64,000 nucleotides of DNA from Sceloporus undulatus (Eukaryota > Chordata > Lepidosauria > Squamata > Phrynosomatidae): assembly GCF_019175285.1 (NCBI RefSeq), contig NC_056523.1:290300488-290364487 (forward strand), written 5' to 3'. This document shows positions 11,278-64,000 of the stretch, piece by piece. The notes below the pieces were generated by a model. The model was not told where the DNA came from. It ran no database searches and worked only from the letters and a program-made list of their open reading frames with translations. The first letter of the stretch is position 1. Every line of letters starts with the position of its first letter. The position numbers were made by a program, and so were the translations under genes.

Positions 11278-11488
11278 TTATTGTATTCAGGGTAAGTAGA
11301 TGTTCTCCTTTTCCAGGACATGGCCTACATGTCTATCTTCTGTCCAGGAGCAATTCCAAGATGCCCTCCATTTTGAGCATGACAAGCCTGAATTTATATT
11401 TTCTTTTCTTTGGGTTTGCCTTACATTTTTCTTGAATGTCCTACATTTTATGGCACCTTGTTCCCCTTTGTGGCTAGGACATCTGGTC
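11278..11488 (-). mobile_element. DNA transposon remnant with 'ggtgaccagatgtcc' end
   Basis: On the minus strand it begins ggtgaccagatgtcctagcc, an end sequence shared by a vertebrate hAT-type MITE family. Homologous to 13036-13424 (shared 'ttccag.acac.gcctacat' and 'gtcctccattttg' words). Confidence 0.55.
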
Positions 11489-11634
11489 ACCCTGCCTTGG
11501 GCAACTCACACTCTCTCAGCCTCAGTAAGGCAATGGCAAAGCCCCGCAGAACCAATCTGGCAAAGAAAACCCCATGATCAGTTTGCCTTAGAGTGGCCAT
11601 AAGTTGGAAATGACTTGAAGGCATAACAACAAAT
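11488..11634 (+). mobile_element. MIR-like SINE, 3' part, sense
   Basis: Begins within the body at 'ccttgggcaactcacactct' and runs to 'tggaaatgacttgaaggcat' with an AACAACAA tail. The head is missing. Confidence 0.75.
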
Positions 11635-12000
11635 ATGACCAGTCTGGAAAGAGACCTTGTTGCAGCCCCTTTGAGACATAATGAAAGAGACAAGTTGGCA
11701 GGGTGAGCTTTCCTAGACTTTAGCCTCCTTCTGCAGATGGCATCTGAAGAAGTAGTCTAGGAAAGCTCATGCTGTGCCAACTTCTTTCTTTCAGTGAGTC
11801 TCAAAGGGGCCACAAAGATCTCTGTCCAGTCTGATTCTACAAACTAACAGGGCAATATCTTTGAAGAATGACAGAATCATAGAGTTGGAAGAACTCTGGC
11901 CAGTCTGGAAAGAGATCTGGTAGCCTCCTTGAGACTCATGCATGGAAGGAAAGAAGTGGGCATCGGCATGGTGAGCTTTCCTTTCTAGACTTGAGCTAGC

Positions 12001-12037
12001 TTCCTTCCTTCCTTCCTTCCTTCCTTCCTTCCTTCCT
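12001..12037. repeat. (TTCC)n microsatellite
   Basis: About nine TTCC units upstream of the ANKDD1B first exon. A second TTCC run lies at 15216-15247. Confidence 0.95.
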
Positions 12038-12399
12038 CAGAGGCATTTGGTGGAGTGGAGCTGTGTATCTTTGAATTCTACAAATAGGAGCCTCCAACTT
12101 CTTTCTTGCAGTGAGACTCAAAGGAGCTACAAAGATCTCTTTCCAGACTGCATCTTTGAAGAAATCTGAGCAGTCTTTTGCAGCCCCTTTGAGACTCCCT
12201 GGAAGAAAGGAAGAAAGAAAGAAGTGGGCAGCAGGAGCCTCCCTTCAGGGCCTTCCTTCCCTCTCCTTCCTCAGATGCATTTGCTCAGGAAAGTGGACTT
12301 GGGTCTAGGAGGAAAGCTTTCTTCCCGGGAGCCTGGAAGGGGCTGCAAGAGCTCTCTCTCTCTCTCTCTCTCTGGGTCTGTTTCTGGAGGAGCCAAAGG

Positions 12400-12508
12400 G
12401 AAAGGCTGGGCACCTGTGGCTCAGCTGGAGCCAGGAAGGGAGGGGTGTCCAGGCCAGCGCCTAGTCCCTCCCTGCCTGCCTTCCCTTGGCCCTCGGCCTC
12501 CTCCTGCC
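12400..12508 (+). promoter_or_regulatory. ANKDD1B: Candidate ANKDD1B 5' UTR / promoter-proximal GC-rich stretch
   Basis: The sequence turns GC-rich around the first coding exon (about 12400-12760), standing out from AT-rich flanks. A (CT)n run lies at about 12352-12374. I see no clear TATA box. The transcription start is not determinable here. Confidence 0.35.
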
Positions 12509-53836
<41,328 letters not shown>

Positions 53837-54039
53837 ACTCATTCACCAAAGGCGGACTGGAACTACTTTTTAGGATAACATACAAAAATAGAATTTTGCT
53901 TATTTACAGTAAGTTGTTCCTTCTAAAATGGCTCATTTGCTACCCCTGCATTTCTTACAATGAGCTCAAATGTGCATATGTGTATTTCTCCTGATTCCAT
54001 CTCCACTTTTTAACGGCCAGAGCACAAGCCACATTTCCC

Positions 54040-54235
54040 CCCTGTAACGACTTATTGCTAGGAAACATAGAAGGTAGTAAAAAGAGAGGAAGACCACATG
54101 CCAGATGGATAGAGTCAATCAAGGAGGTAATGGGCCTGAATTTACAGAACCTAAGTAGTGGAAGACAGGGGATCTTGGAGATGTCTCACCATGAGTTGGA
54201 GTCAACTGGAGGGCAGTTAACAACAACATTAAATT
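54040..54235 (+). mobile_element. RTE-BovB LINE 3' end
   Basis: Encodes GSKKRGRPHARWIESIKEVM, then LNLQNLSSGRQGILEMSHH, the C-terminal end of BovB ORF2, and ends in the CAACAACA tail expected for this family. Confidence 0.75.
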
Positions 54236-54524
54236 CAGATTTTGTTTATTATTTAATGACAATGTAAAAGTGATATTGCTTTAATGTAATTCCTTGAAGC
54301 AAGGCCTTTTCTCTCTCGCAATTATTTTTTTTAAAATTACCTCCGATTAAAAAGTTGTCTTCCTTTCATTTTTGCAAATGATTGCCCTGTTACAGAATTA
54401 AAGAGGTTGTAGAATTTGAAACTTGTGTGGGGGTGGGTGGGATGGGGGACAGTATATAGATGCTGTATGTGTACATGCACAGACAGATTTTTCCAAGCAT
54501 TTGTGTATCCCTTGAATCCCCTCC

Positions 54525-55375
54525 CTTATTCACATGGTCTGGGGGTGCTCCTAGATTCTTCACTTCACATGACAAATCAGGTGAATGCGACGGTCAGGAG
54601 TGCCTGTCATCAGCTCTGGCTGATACACCAGCTGCGCCGTTTCCTGGAAGTCAGGGACCTTAAGACTGTAGTACATGCACTGGTAACCTCACACCTTGAT
54701 TTCTGTAATGCACTCTACATGGGGCTACCCTCATGTTTGGTTCAGAAATTTCAATTAGTTCAAAACATGGCAGCCAGACTGGTCTCTGGTACATCCAGAA
54801 GACATCATATAACACTGATGTTAAGATCACTTCACTGGCTTCCCATCAGTTTCCAGGCCCAGTACAAGGTGTTGGTTATCACCTTTAAAGCCCTAAATGG
54901 CTTGGGTCCAACCTATCTTTGGGACCGCCTCCTTCTATATAATCCTCCCCGCACACTTAGATCCTCAGGGAAAAATCTGTTACAGCCTTATAAAACAAGG
55001 CTGTCTACGACCTCTCAGGGGACCTTCTCAGCTGTTGCTCCCAGATTGTGGAATGGCTTGCCAGATGAGATCCGTCATATTACCACTCTAAACAGCTTTT
55101 AAAAAGCTATAAAGACAGATCTCTTCCGGCAGGCCTTTCCTGAATAGTTCTCTGTCTATCAGAAGGAAAATCTAACCGCTGACCTCTGACTTCACCACAG
55201 TTATTGTATTGTTTTTAAGTATGGTTTATGTTTTAAATTCTACATGGTTTAATTATATTTTAAGGGTAGGGGTGGGTTGAGGATTCGGACTGTATATTTT
55301 AATCTTGTAAGCCGCCTTTATTACATTTTGTAGAGAAGCGGGATATAAATAAATTTTATTTATTTATTTATTTGG
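54525..55375 (+). mobile_element. L2 LINE 3' end, best copy
   Basis: Open for about 190 codons: LGVLLDSSLHMTNQVNATVR, LVTSHLDFCNALYMGLPSCL, LHWLPISFQAQYKVLVITFK, ALNGLGPTYLWDRLLLYNPP. Followed by a 3' UTR ending 'taagccgcctttattacatt' and a TTTA run (about 55355-55373). 5' truncated. Stops beyond FSAVAPRLWNGLPDEIRHIT. Confidence 0.9.
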
Positions 55376-55828
55376 TCCTTCAAGAAGCTGTTCCCAAAGG
55401 CCTAAGGATCCTTCTGAAGTGGCAGCCAATGCCATGTGATTAGAAGTTGTCATTTCCTAAGCATGCACATGGTTGTGTATTAGATATGCACAGCAGTGTC
55501 TTCAAATTCTGGCTAACAATTAGGAAAGTATTTAAACTGTAAAGTATATATTTTTTGCCCATAAGGTTACAGTGAACTCAGCAGCATGTATGGGGGTCAA
55601 CTTATTTAAATATGGAAGGCTCTTGCTTTCTGGAACACACTATTGAAAATGTGCTGCATATTCTGTCATTAACAACTTTAATATTATTTGCAGCCACAGT
55701 ATTCTCCCAAAGTCAAATGGGTCAGCATCATTCTATCCAAAACCATCATTTGCCTCAAGAGTTTTTCTGCAGAATAAATCTGGGATAAAAATTGCAACAA
55801 GGTTTAAATATCTGCACAGGAAACATTA

Positions 55829-55955
55829 AATGTTGTTGTGTATCTTAAAGTCATTTCTGGTTTACAGTGATCTTACAGTGAACCTATCATAGGGTTTCCA
55901 TGGCAGAATTTGTTCAGAGGGTTTGCCACCGCTTTCCTCCAAAGTTGAGAGTGTG
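55829..55955 (-). mobile_element. MIR-like SINE, antisense, partial
   Basis: 'gttgttgtgtatcttaaagt' to 'ctttcctccaaagttgagag', the 3' half of the common SINE. Confidence 0.75.
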
Positions 55956-56013
55956 AAATATCAAATAAACTTAATAAATGTGATGGCTACAATCCTGTAT
56001 CAGTTTATACTTA

Positions 56014-56365
56014 ATTAAGTAACTTCACCCGGCCTGGCTCCCTCCAAACCTGATGGAAACATCATTCAACCATGATGTCTAGTAAAGTATGTTGGGAAAG
56101 TTATGACTGTGGCAATAGTATCAAACCTCTGACTAAGTAGCAATTGTGAATATGAAAGAGTTACCTAAATGTAACTGTTACATATTCATGATAGCTACTT
56201 AGTAACAATTACCCACCTACTTTACTGTTCACAAGCTGCACAGGGAGAAGGAAGGACATTCTGCCAATGGTCAGAGCACAGTTGAATGATATTTCTTTCA
56301 GGTTTTGTTGAGGGGGGGGGGAAGAAGTAGATACATAGTTAAGCACTTAGTTAAGGTGATAACAA
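56014..56365. mobile_element. Palindromic MITE-like element
   Basis: Arms match imperfectly: 'cctgatggaaacatcattca' against 'gttgaatgatatttctttca', and 'ctaagtagcaattgtgaata' against 'tattcatgatagctacttag' around a centre near 56170. Relative of 49440-49560. Confidence 0.6.
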
Positions 56366-56756
56366 GATCCTGGCATATATCTTTTAAACCTCCCTATTCT
56401 GGCCTTTGAATTTTATCTTTAGTTTAGAGTTTCCAGTTTCTCTTTCTCATCTTGCAGTTAACATGAAAATTTTATTCTTCCATCTCACACAATGGTAGTA
56501 TGAGAACTGGTGATGTTACTAGCTTTTGCTGGAAATTATTATTAGTGTGTATACACTTCCCAACATTTCTCATGCAGTATGAAGGGAAATTGCACTCAGA
56601 AAATAGTTGATTTTAAAAATGTGCATAAAACACAGACATTATTCACTGGGAAGTAGCTTGAAAAATTGGAAAATGTATTCAATTCTGCAAAAATGCTGTT
56701 TAAACATTCTAAAATATGCACTCATTTTCATTTTGATTTTACCCAAGCTCAACAGA

Positions 56757-56935
56757 ATTTTGTTGGTTTGTGCCTTCAGATCATTTCCGAGTTAGAATGC
56801 CCCTGTCACGGGTTTTCTGGGGCTCAGTGTGTGTGACTCACCCAAGGTCATCCAGTGTGTTTCCATGGCCAGACAGGGAATCTAACGTTGATCTCCAGAG
56901 TCGTAGTCCAATGCTCAAACCAGGCTGGCTCTTCA
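56757..56935 (-). mobile_element. MIR-like SINE, antisense
   Basis: 'gttggtttgtgccttcagat' to 'aatgctcaaaccaggctggc', with 'cacccaaggtcatccagtgt' in the body. Confidence 0.8.
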
Positions 56936-57151
56936 CCTGTCTCTAATTATAACAGTGTAACTGCAAGCCCTTATACCTGGAAGAATATGCTGCTAAATTT
57001 AAAAGTATTCATTTTATTGTCAAAAGATCAGTGCATGAACAACAGCTGTGGTTTTAATTTCACTGCTGCATCCTGTTATGTATATAGGAAGTGTCATATG
57101 CTAAATGTGCTTTGGGCCTCAGCTGACGCACAAATCCATATATGTTACATG

Positions 57152-57518
57152 GGCGGGTTACAAACCGCCAAAAAATACGTATTGAATACGTATTAGGGTT
57201 AGGAAGGGGCGGTGCTTCCGCACCCCCCTAACCCTAATACGTAGTCAATACGTACAAGATGGCGGCGCCCTTTCTACATGGGCGCCGCCATCTTTACGTA
57301 TCGGACGCACAGCGTCCAGACGCGTCGCGCCGCTGCTGACGTAGCGAGCGCGCCCCTGGCGCCTCGCTACGTCGCAAACGCGACGCAAAAAGAAGCTCCA
57401 TTTTGGACCTTCTTTTTTCGGTCCGCGCGGGAGTCGGGCCGTCTGAAGGCTCCGGCTCCCCCGCGGACCTTCTGGCGGCGGCGCCAGACCGCTGCAAAGC
57501 GGCGGTCTGTACCCCGCC
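57152..57518. mobile_element. PIF/Harbinger-like MITE, group H, well preserved
   Basis: About 367 bp. Ends ggcgggttacaaaccgcc and, inverted, ggcggggtacagaccgcc. Contains the palindrome 'acgtattagggttagg...cctaaccctaatacgt' and many CpGs. Collinear in reverse with 48064-48429. Target duplication is not clean here. Confidence 0.85.
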
Positions 57519-58630
57519 TTGATGTCTCACCACTTCCTTCACTCCAATTCACAGCTCAGTATAGTAATTACCTCAACTGAAAAATACTACATTTGATGTT
57601 TAGACAACATGAAAGTTTTATCCATACTATTAAATTGCTGCACACATTTCACATATCCAAGCTATCACTTCATGTTACAGGCAATCATTCAGCAGTGAGC
57701 GTATAAGTGACTCATACCCAGGCGCCCGTTCCAAAGTTAGTTCATTGACACTGGAACTGCAAGCTGAAGTCAGAAGAGGCAATAAATGCACTAAAGGAGT
57801 TGTTGCTTTCCTGAATGCCATTTTCTTTTCTTTTAATGTATCACCACTTGTGGAGGCACCACAATAGTAATAAAGAAGCAGCTTGATCTCAAACTCATCA
57901 TGGGGAAGTACATTGTGAGCTAAGGCTTACAGATATGTGACACTGCAGATGATCAAGTGATGCCTACAACAGATTTTACTGAAGAAGGATAAAGAAACAG
58001 TTGCTAAAATTGAACAAGAGACTGGAGGTATTATTACATATAACTATTTCAAATAAATATAGTGGCATTAATTTTATTCATCCATATTTACTGAATACAT
58101 ACGTTAATACTTCTGATGGCCAGCAAATTATTTCATATTGTATTTGGCCCAACTTCTTTGTAGTGGTCTTAATTTGATACATTATGAGAAAGGCAACATA
58201 ATTTCTGAATTTCAAGTCTGATTGCTATATCAACAATTGATTCATTAAAAAAAAAGATACAAAAGAGCCATTGTCATAGTTTATGTGATAGGAACATTCA
58301 TGCTTATTAGAATACAAGAAGTTCAGTTCATTCTTTTTTATTAAAAACATTAAATAATCATATTTAATAAAATATGTTAAGGAAATAAGAATTTCAAGTA
58401 TACCTTATCTGCAGTTACACAGAACTACATTGCACCTGTTTGGGTGGCTTACTTTTTATATCTTGAAACATTTTTACATCTGTAAAGTTATTACTGAAAG
58501 GGGAAAAAACATGATGCATCATTGAGGACTTGCTTTATAAATCTGCAAATTTTGGGAAAGATTTAAAACTATAACCTGGAAAATTTTCGCCATGTGCTTA
58601 CAGTAAAATACAAGCATTTAACTTTCACAC

Positions 58631-58777
58631 CTATTCAACAACCTTTATTGAATGGATGTTGCTGAGGATCTGGGTATGAGTCTTCCCACTGTGTCCTGGA
58701 GGTCTCTGGTTGATACCACTAGGAAACTGGCGCAAAGTTCGAGGATACTTTGCAGCAGTAGCTTGAGAGATGGTCTG
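58631..58777 (-). CDS. POC5: Probable POC5 terminal coding exon
   Basis: Minus-strand exon of 147 nt: acceptor gtgtatttcag on its 5' side (58778 and above), then QTISQATAAKYPRTLRQFPS, GINQRPPGHSGKTHTQILSN, IHSIKVVE and TAG at 58633-58631. Assumes phase 0. A second frame is also open, to a TAA a little earlier, so the frame is not proven. Position and convergent orientation beyond ANKDD1B match human POC5, a centrin-binding centriole protein needed for centriole elongation, and the Lys-Val-Val ending fits my memory of it. An unrelated minus-strand ORF cannot be excluded. Confidence 0.6.
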   Translation of the reverse strand, partial: QTISQATAAKYPRTLRQFPSGINQRPPGHSGKTHTQILSNIHSIKVVE

Positions 58778-61700
58778 CTGAAATACACAAACAAGAAGAA
58801 GTTATTTATATTCTATCATATTCCACAGACTCCAACAGGTTCAAAATATTAAAGAAAACATATCCGCCCATAGCCATATTGGCCAGACAGCAAAACACAG
58901 TAGCAGCCATAAAAACTCAGAAAACAGCGATTCCTTGGACCAACCAAAACTGCACAAAATATATCATTTTTTAATTGTTTTTGAATCATAAAATAAAACA
59001 TATTCTATCAGTCCTTACATATTACATATCTCAACAGAAATGTTCTCTTTATATGTACTGTTCCCTTATGTAAGACTTATATACCATCTTTAATAATTGT
59101 TACTTCCTTTACATTTCTCACTAGCTTCTATATTCCTCTGTCTTTTTCCGCTACCATCTAGGTCTTGAAGTGCCTTCTCCTAGTGACATATCAAAAATAA
59201 AATGTCTAATATACCTCTTTAATATACTTATGTACCTATTCCTGTATCTTGATATGAAAATATATCATGCAAGTTTTTGAAGCTCCACTGGTTTTTTTCA
59301 AAAGGAAGACAAAGAAGCCAGTGAAGCTTCAAAAGCTTACATGATGTGTTTTGTGCATTTTCGTTGGTCCAATAAAAGTATCATTGCTTTGTGGACAATA
59401 TTAAAAGTAAAACTGGCGAGAAGCCTATTGGAAAATACTTTGAGATTGTTGCATTTAAATCTCCAATAAATAAACCAGATAAACCTCCTACACTCAGACA
59501 GCGACCAAGTTGATTCAGGCACTACAACTTAAGGTCCAATTACAGTTTAGGTGAAAGTCTACCTGGCAATTCAAATAATTTACATTTCCCATTATGCAGA
59601 ACAGTTGATCAGCCTTCTGTAAAATGTTAAAAAAGAACATTTACCTTCAAACTAAAACAGTTCCCTTAAGATGTGGTGTAAAGTGGCTTCATTCTTGTGA
59701 AGAAATAGTCATATTTAGCATCTTTATACATAGCAAATACACAATATGGCCTCCTATCACATCATTGTTCTATGTGTAAATGGAAACACAAATGGCTTAT
59801 TCATGGACCAGCTTTTTCATAGTTCTATCTGTCTTGGGAAAGTCTGTGTATGAGAAGATAGATCATTCTTGCAGGTACATCCCTTTCTCCTTATCAACCT
59901 TGCAAGGAAAAGTTGGACAATGATGACAGCAATGATAGCAAGGAAAAACACCATCTGTATAGTGCCTTTCCACATACAAATTATTTCACTGAGTTGCTTT
60001 GTAACAGCAGGACAGAAGTAAAAGGAAGCGTAATCTCACCTCTGCCATCAACCAGGACACAAGGGGTACCAGGAGACTGCAGCCAGTCTCTGAGGAACAA
60101 TGTAACAGCAAGGAGAGCAGCAGCCTTGCTCCATCCATCAGATAAAGAGCACCCTCATAGAGTTCACCACCAGAAAGAGCAACTGATTCCATCTGATAGT
60201 CACCACAGAAATGCAAAAGTGAATGTAAATCCGGTTTGGCTTTTGCCAACAGCCAGAGGAATGAAGGTCTGTTATACACAATACCTCCATACAAGCAAGA
60301 CCACTAGGCAAGAGAAAGTCTGTCTAATCTCAAGATAAATTCCTGTTTACAACTATCCACTTTCTTCAAGTACATTGACGCATCTCCTCTACTTCTTAAC
60401 TTCACTTTCCCTCAGGTGCCTTGCTTTTTAAACCATTTTTACTAGAGGTTTTTTTTTTTAAGGGTCAGTCAGCATTATTATGACTCATATTTGCATAATT
60501 TTAGGGGTTGGGGACTGAAACCCATCAGACAGTTAGGCTTGTCTAAGACCACCTAGGAAGTTCATAGACTGGACCAGAAATTTCCTATCTCCATCTGAAT
60601 TTTAGCTATTATCAGGTCTATATTCTTCAATGCAATTCACCAGCTAGTTGTCAAAAGACATTATAAGCTTTTGAGCTTTCACTTGGCAACTAAACATTCC
60701 TTCATACATACTTTAGTAAGCTGGAATTCCTATGCTATATATTTCACACTCTTCTTTAAGCCCACTGAATGAGAAGTGAAGACTCCAGCATAAAAATGAG
60801 CATATTCATCTTGCTTTGTGTTCAGCAAAGCAGGCTGACAACTTATCATCAGGAAAGAAGCACAACAGTGTTGTTGACTCTGTTCTTATTGCCTTAGATC
60901 CTACCTAAACTTGTCCACTTTAACTCAAAATATAAAACAGTGACTGACAAGAAACATTGTTTTCAAAAAGCCTTTGATGACCTTTGTTATAATAGCAGTA
61001 AAGGAAACTGACAGCATAAGAAGCATGAATCCAAATGGTATCTAGCTGTATAAATATAATGAAGGAGGGTGAAGAAAGAACACAAACAAAGCTCCAGAAG
61101 AAAGAACTTCTGACTACTTTTGAGCAACTGAGAATGCTTTCTATCAATATCAAGTACAGCAACAAAGCCTTTCAGCACCTTCAGAAGTCTCAAAATTTGC
61201 TAAGTTTCCATGGATGTAAAAGGCCTCACATTGTCTCTAATGTAAAAACCAAGAAAGAAAATATTTTTTCATTTTTTCCTCCTTGCCCCTCCCCCCTTTC
61301 CCCTTTATAATCAGATCTCTACCCCATCCTTCTAATATGTATGTGTGGATTAAAGTTAAATACAATAGCGCAATACTAACATAAAGGCTATACTGTTTGT
61401 ACAGACATGGCAAATAAAAACGAACAGTTCAGATTTTTAAAATAAAAAACCTGTCAATTATCAGTTTGTTCAATTATAAAAACTTAACTGAAGACAATAC
61501 ATTCAAAAAGGCCCAAAATGTGCAATCAAATTTTTAAGATGCAACACCGATCGGTTCAAGAATTAGTTCTCATGGAGAGCAGACAAGGTAGAAAGCCTGT
61601 TTCTAAGCTGTACCATTTCAGGCTGAAATAAGGGAATCATATAACAGCTTATTCTGCCATGCAAAAGAAAAAACTCTTAGTGCTAATATTAAATATGACC

Positions 61701-61805
61701 ATGGTGCAAACACAGCTAGCATAATAGAAGGATTACATAGTTTTATGACTTACATGATGAGAGACTACCAAGGCCCAAAACATGAAAGCATCCCAGTGGT
61801 TTGAA

Positions 61806-62012
61806 TGTTGGGACTACAACTCTGAAGACTCTTGGCTTGGTTATGAAACCCACTGGATGACCTTCGGCAAATCACACTCTCTCAGCTTCAGAGGACTGCA
61901 ATGGCAAACCCACTCTGAAGATACTTGCTAAGAAAACCTCACGACAGCTTTGTCTGTCATTTTGCCTGAGGATTGCCATAAGTCAGAAATGACTTTAATG
62001 TGCACAACAACA
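61806..62012 (+). mobile_element. MIR-like SINE, sense
   Basis: 'ttgggactacaactctgaag', 'aaacccactggatgaccttc', ending 'cagaaatgactttaatgtgc' with an AACAACA tail. The first bases of the head are lost. Confidence 0.75.
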
Positions 62013-62568
62013 GCAAAATACAACAATTAGGCTTTAGACAACAAACACCAAAATTCCTTCTCTAGATTTTAGTTGTGACTCCAAAGAATTACTTCAAATC
62101 ACCACTAATACACAAGGTTCTCAAAACCAGAATGAGAAGAATATAACTTACTGGTAAAAATTAGAGTAGATAATATAATTCCTTATTTGCATAGGGCAGT
62201 AATTAAATTGTCTCAAGAGCAGGGAAAGTGGGAATTTATTGTGAGCTTGTGATCATCCTAGGAACTACTTTCAAGTTGACGATTCCACTGGAATTTGCCT
62301 TAGAATGAGTAAGACTAGCTACGTACAGACTGGACCTGAGATAATCTTCACGCTCCTATTCAATGTTCCTCAACTCTTTTCTATTTAATAATTAACATTC
62401 CATGCAAGAAGCAGAGGGATCATGCTGGTCGTAAGAAAAAGACCCAAATATATATTGTGATAATGCTTTTTGAGATCAACCAAAAAATCTTCAGAACTGT
62501 GTCAAGCTTTCATGATCATCTGATACTTTAATCAAGTAAGATGTTACAAAACAGAAGGCTGAGATAGA

Positions 62569-63023
62569 GGCCTGGTACAGACTGCCCATTTTCATGCTGG
62601 ATTGGGACCAGGGCAACCTCACCAGCAGCCCTGCGGCCCCAATTCAGCATTTTCTGAGCGAGTAAGAAGTGGCACCTCGGAAAAGGCTTCATGCCCCCAG
62701 ACACTCAGGAGGAGAAAGGGGCAGCCCCTTTCCCTTCAGGATCGTTCCCGTGGCCATGTAGTTGCTGTGGGAACAAGCCACTCTAGTAAATAGCTGCAAA
62801 ATGCAGCTCCTTCCTGCAACATCATAAGGGCTGCGTCACTTCCCTATGTGGTTGTGGGGACGCTGCACGGCAACGCCAGCATCATGGTAGCCCCTGTGTG
62901 GACAGGAGGCTGCCATGATGCCGGCGCTGCACGGACTAGGGTTAGGGAGCATGCGGTTGGTGCGCACTCCCTAACCCTAGCATCATCATCGGCATGCCGC
63001 TTTATGGTGCTGTGTATCGGCCC
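62569..63023. mobile_element. PIF/Harbinger-like MITE, group H
   Basis: 455 bp flanked by AGA (62566-62568, 63024-63026). Ends ggcctggtacagactgcc and '...tgtgtatcggccc'. Interior has 'gggttagggagcatgcggtt...ctccctaaccctag' and 'ggctgccatgatgccggc' palindromes. Confidence 0.7.
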
Positions 63024-63674
63024 AGAGATGGGTCAAACAAGTGATCTTGAAGTCACCCAATTTGCATGTTGTCTTGAAATGTGAAGGAGAGAAAGAGCCT
63101 GCATGCCCACAATTGGGGCACATTATGTGATGGGCTCACCAAATATGCTATGTCCTCCTTGGCTGTGGAGGCTACAGTTCTATTCACAGTTAATAATTTA
63201 TCTTCCTCCCAGTTTTCACATATTTAATTGTTAAAATCCAAAACTGAATTGAGGTTTAATTGGAATTACCACTTGATGCAGACAAGATACTGAAAGCAGG
63301 GAAGATGCAAAATATTTTTATTTTAAAAATTAAATAAAACCAAACCTGCACTGTTTATTTCTTAAGTAATCACTGAGTCAATACTGGGCAAAAGAGCCTT
63401 TGGCAGCAAATATGGCTGTGTTTCTTGGATACATGTCTGGTTTGGCACATCTGGATCCTGTGATTTCTGCCTATACCTCTTGGGAAAATTGCTCCAACAA
63501 TCAGTTTGGATGGGAACCACTCGTAAACAGCAGCTTTCAAGTCTTGCCTCAGTTCTTAATTGTACTGAGGTCTGAACTTTAATTGGGTGATTCTAAGTCA
63601 CTCAAATTATTGTTTTTAAACCACTCAAGGCTTACTTTTTTATGGGTGTTTAGAATTATTATCCTATGTGAAGT

Positions 63675-63800
63675 TGAAGGCTTTCATGGCTGGCATCCAT
63701 AGTTTTTTTGTGGGTTTTTCAGGCTATGTGGCCATGTTCTAGAAGAGTTTCTTCCTGACATTTCGCCAGCATCTGTGGCTGGCATCATTATCTTGCTGGA
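63675..63800 (+). repeat. Dispersed repeat, 'gaaggctttcatggctggca' type
   Basis: Contains 'ggctatgtggccatgttcta' and 'tttcgccagcatctgtggct', a sequence common in squamate genomes. Its class is unknown to me. Confidence 0.6.
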
Positions 63801-64000
63801 ATGTGCATTCTTAGGTATCCTCTGAGTAGGTAGAAAATGTTTAAATTTGCAAGTGGCCTGTGCTTCTAAAGTGATTTAAATAATAAAAAAAAAACACCTG
63901 AGTGTCTTTTGGCATACAGCATCCTATTGTCTCTGAAGTAAAATAAGACAAACTTATGCATATAGGGAGACAGATCTAGTGGACATTTTGTCTCTGAATT

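Larger units (their letters stand above)
7001..12508. other. POLK-ANKDD1B intergenic region
   Basis: No host exon was recognised. The region holds a SINE at 7397, a Tigger-like MITE at 8961, a BovB piece at 9765, group P MITE at 10846, a 'gaccagatgtcc' element at 11278 and several fragments of a 'tgagactcaaaggggc'-type dispersed repeat between 11640 and 12200. Stretches 7700-8900 and 10200-10840 show nothing I can identify. Confidence 0.6.
53837..58630. other. Intergenic region between convergent ANKDD1B and POC5
   Basis: Contains the ANKDD1B 3' UTR (end not determinable), BovB and L2 LINE ends, two antisense SINEs, a palindromic MITE and a group H MITE. Bases 57600-58630, next to the POC5 stop, are repeat-poor and may be POC5 3' UTR; TTTATT (AATAAA on the minus strand) occurs near 58336. 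Confidence 0.55.
58778..64000 (-). other. Probable POC5 last intron and repeats
   Basis: No further POC5 exon was identified with confidence. Repeats: dispersed scrap at 59310-59395, SINE at 61806, group H MITE at 62569 and a dispersed repeat at 63675-63800. The stretch 59913-60338 is G+C-richer with open frames on both strands and is unexplained. 60340-61790 and 63030-63670 show nothing recognised. Confidence 0.45.

Noticed and set aside
12224-12508. Upstream extension of ANKDD1B exon 1 to the ATG at 12224
   Set aside because: The frame is open, but the encoded Ser/Pro/Gly-rich stretch has no known counterpart, and the ATG at 12509 has a better context. Not fully excluded.
61035-61310. Plus-strand 91-codon ORF rich in Lys/Glu
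   Set aside because: No splice context or family match; probably chance in AT-rich intron.

Overview
This is nuclear DNA from a vertebrate, almost certainly a squamate reptile (lizard type). Genes are split into small exons with GT/AG borders and long AT-rich introns. The introns carry a lepidosaur repeat mix: RTE-BovB, L2 and CR1 LINE pieces, tRNA-headed SINEs of the Sauria/MIR-like kinds, a 5S-rRNA-headed SINE, a DIRS-type retroelement and many palindromic MITEs. Nothing prokaryotic, CRISPR-like or operon-like was seen.

Layout. (1) 1-1271: right end of a DIRS-like tyrosine-recombinase retroelement, probably inside a POLK intron. (2) 1857-5654, + strand: the last three coding exons of DNA polymerase kappa (POLK), with both UBZ4 zinc fingers and the C-terminal PCNA-binding tail. 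(3) 5655-12508: POLK 3' region and intergenic repeats. (4) 12509-53836, + strand: a complete 15-exon ANKDD1B gene (ankyrin repeats plus death domain) whose joined exons give 537 codons in one unbroken frame. (5) 53837-58630: intergenic, rich in LINE, SINE and MITE copies. (6) 58631-58777, - strand: a terminal coding exon convergent with ANKDD1B, assigned to POC5 mainly by position. The rest, to 64000, would be POC5 intron. The order POLK > ANKDD1B > < POC5 is the one I know from human 5q13.3, so this is a conserved amniote block.

The three genes are not known to work together. POLK is a translesion DNA polymerase, ANKDD1B is a poorly studied ankyrin/death-domain scaffold, and POC5 is a centriole protein. 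Most of the non-exonic sequence is transposon debris. The main MITE groups are a PIF/Harbinger-like one with 3-bp target duplications and GC-rich interiors, a Tigger/pogo-like one with TA target sites, a palindromic group seen five times, and a fold-back element with arms of about 200 bp.

I found no undescribed biological system. The most useful leads are a local copy of the exon 7/intron 7 junction of ANKDD1B, a CaaX-like C-terminus on ANKDD1B, the strict 99-bp one-exon-one-repeat structure, the 5S-headed SINE sharing its body with tRNA-headed SINEs, and a 1.1-kb GC-rich Tigger-like element that contains a 100-N assembly gap. Comparisons with human proteins are from memory, not from a search.
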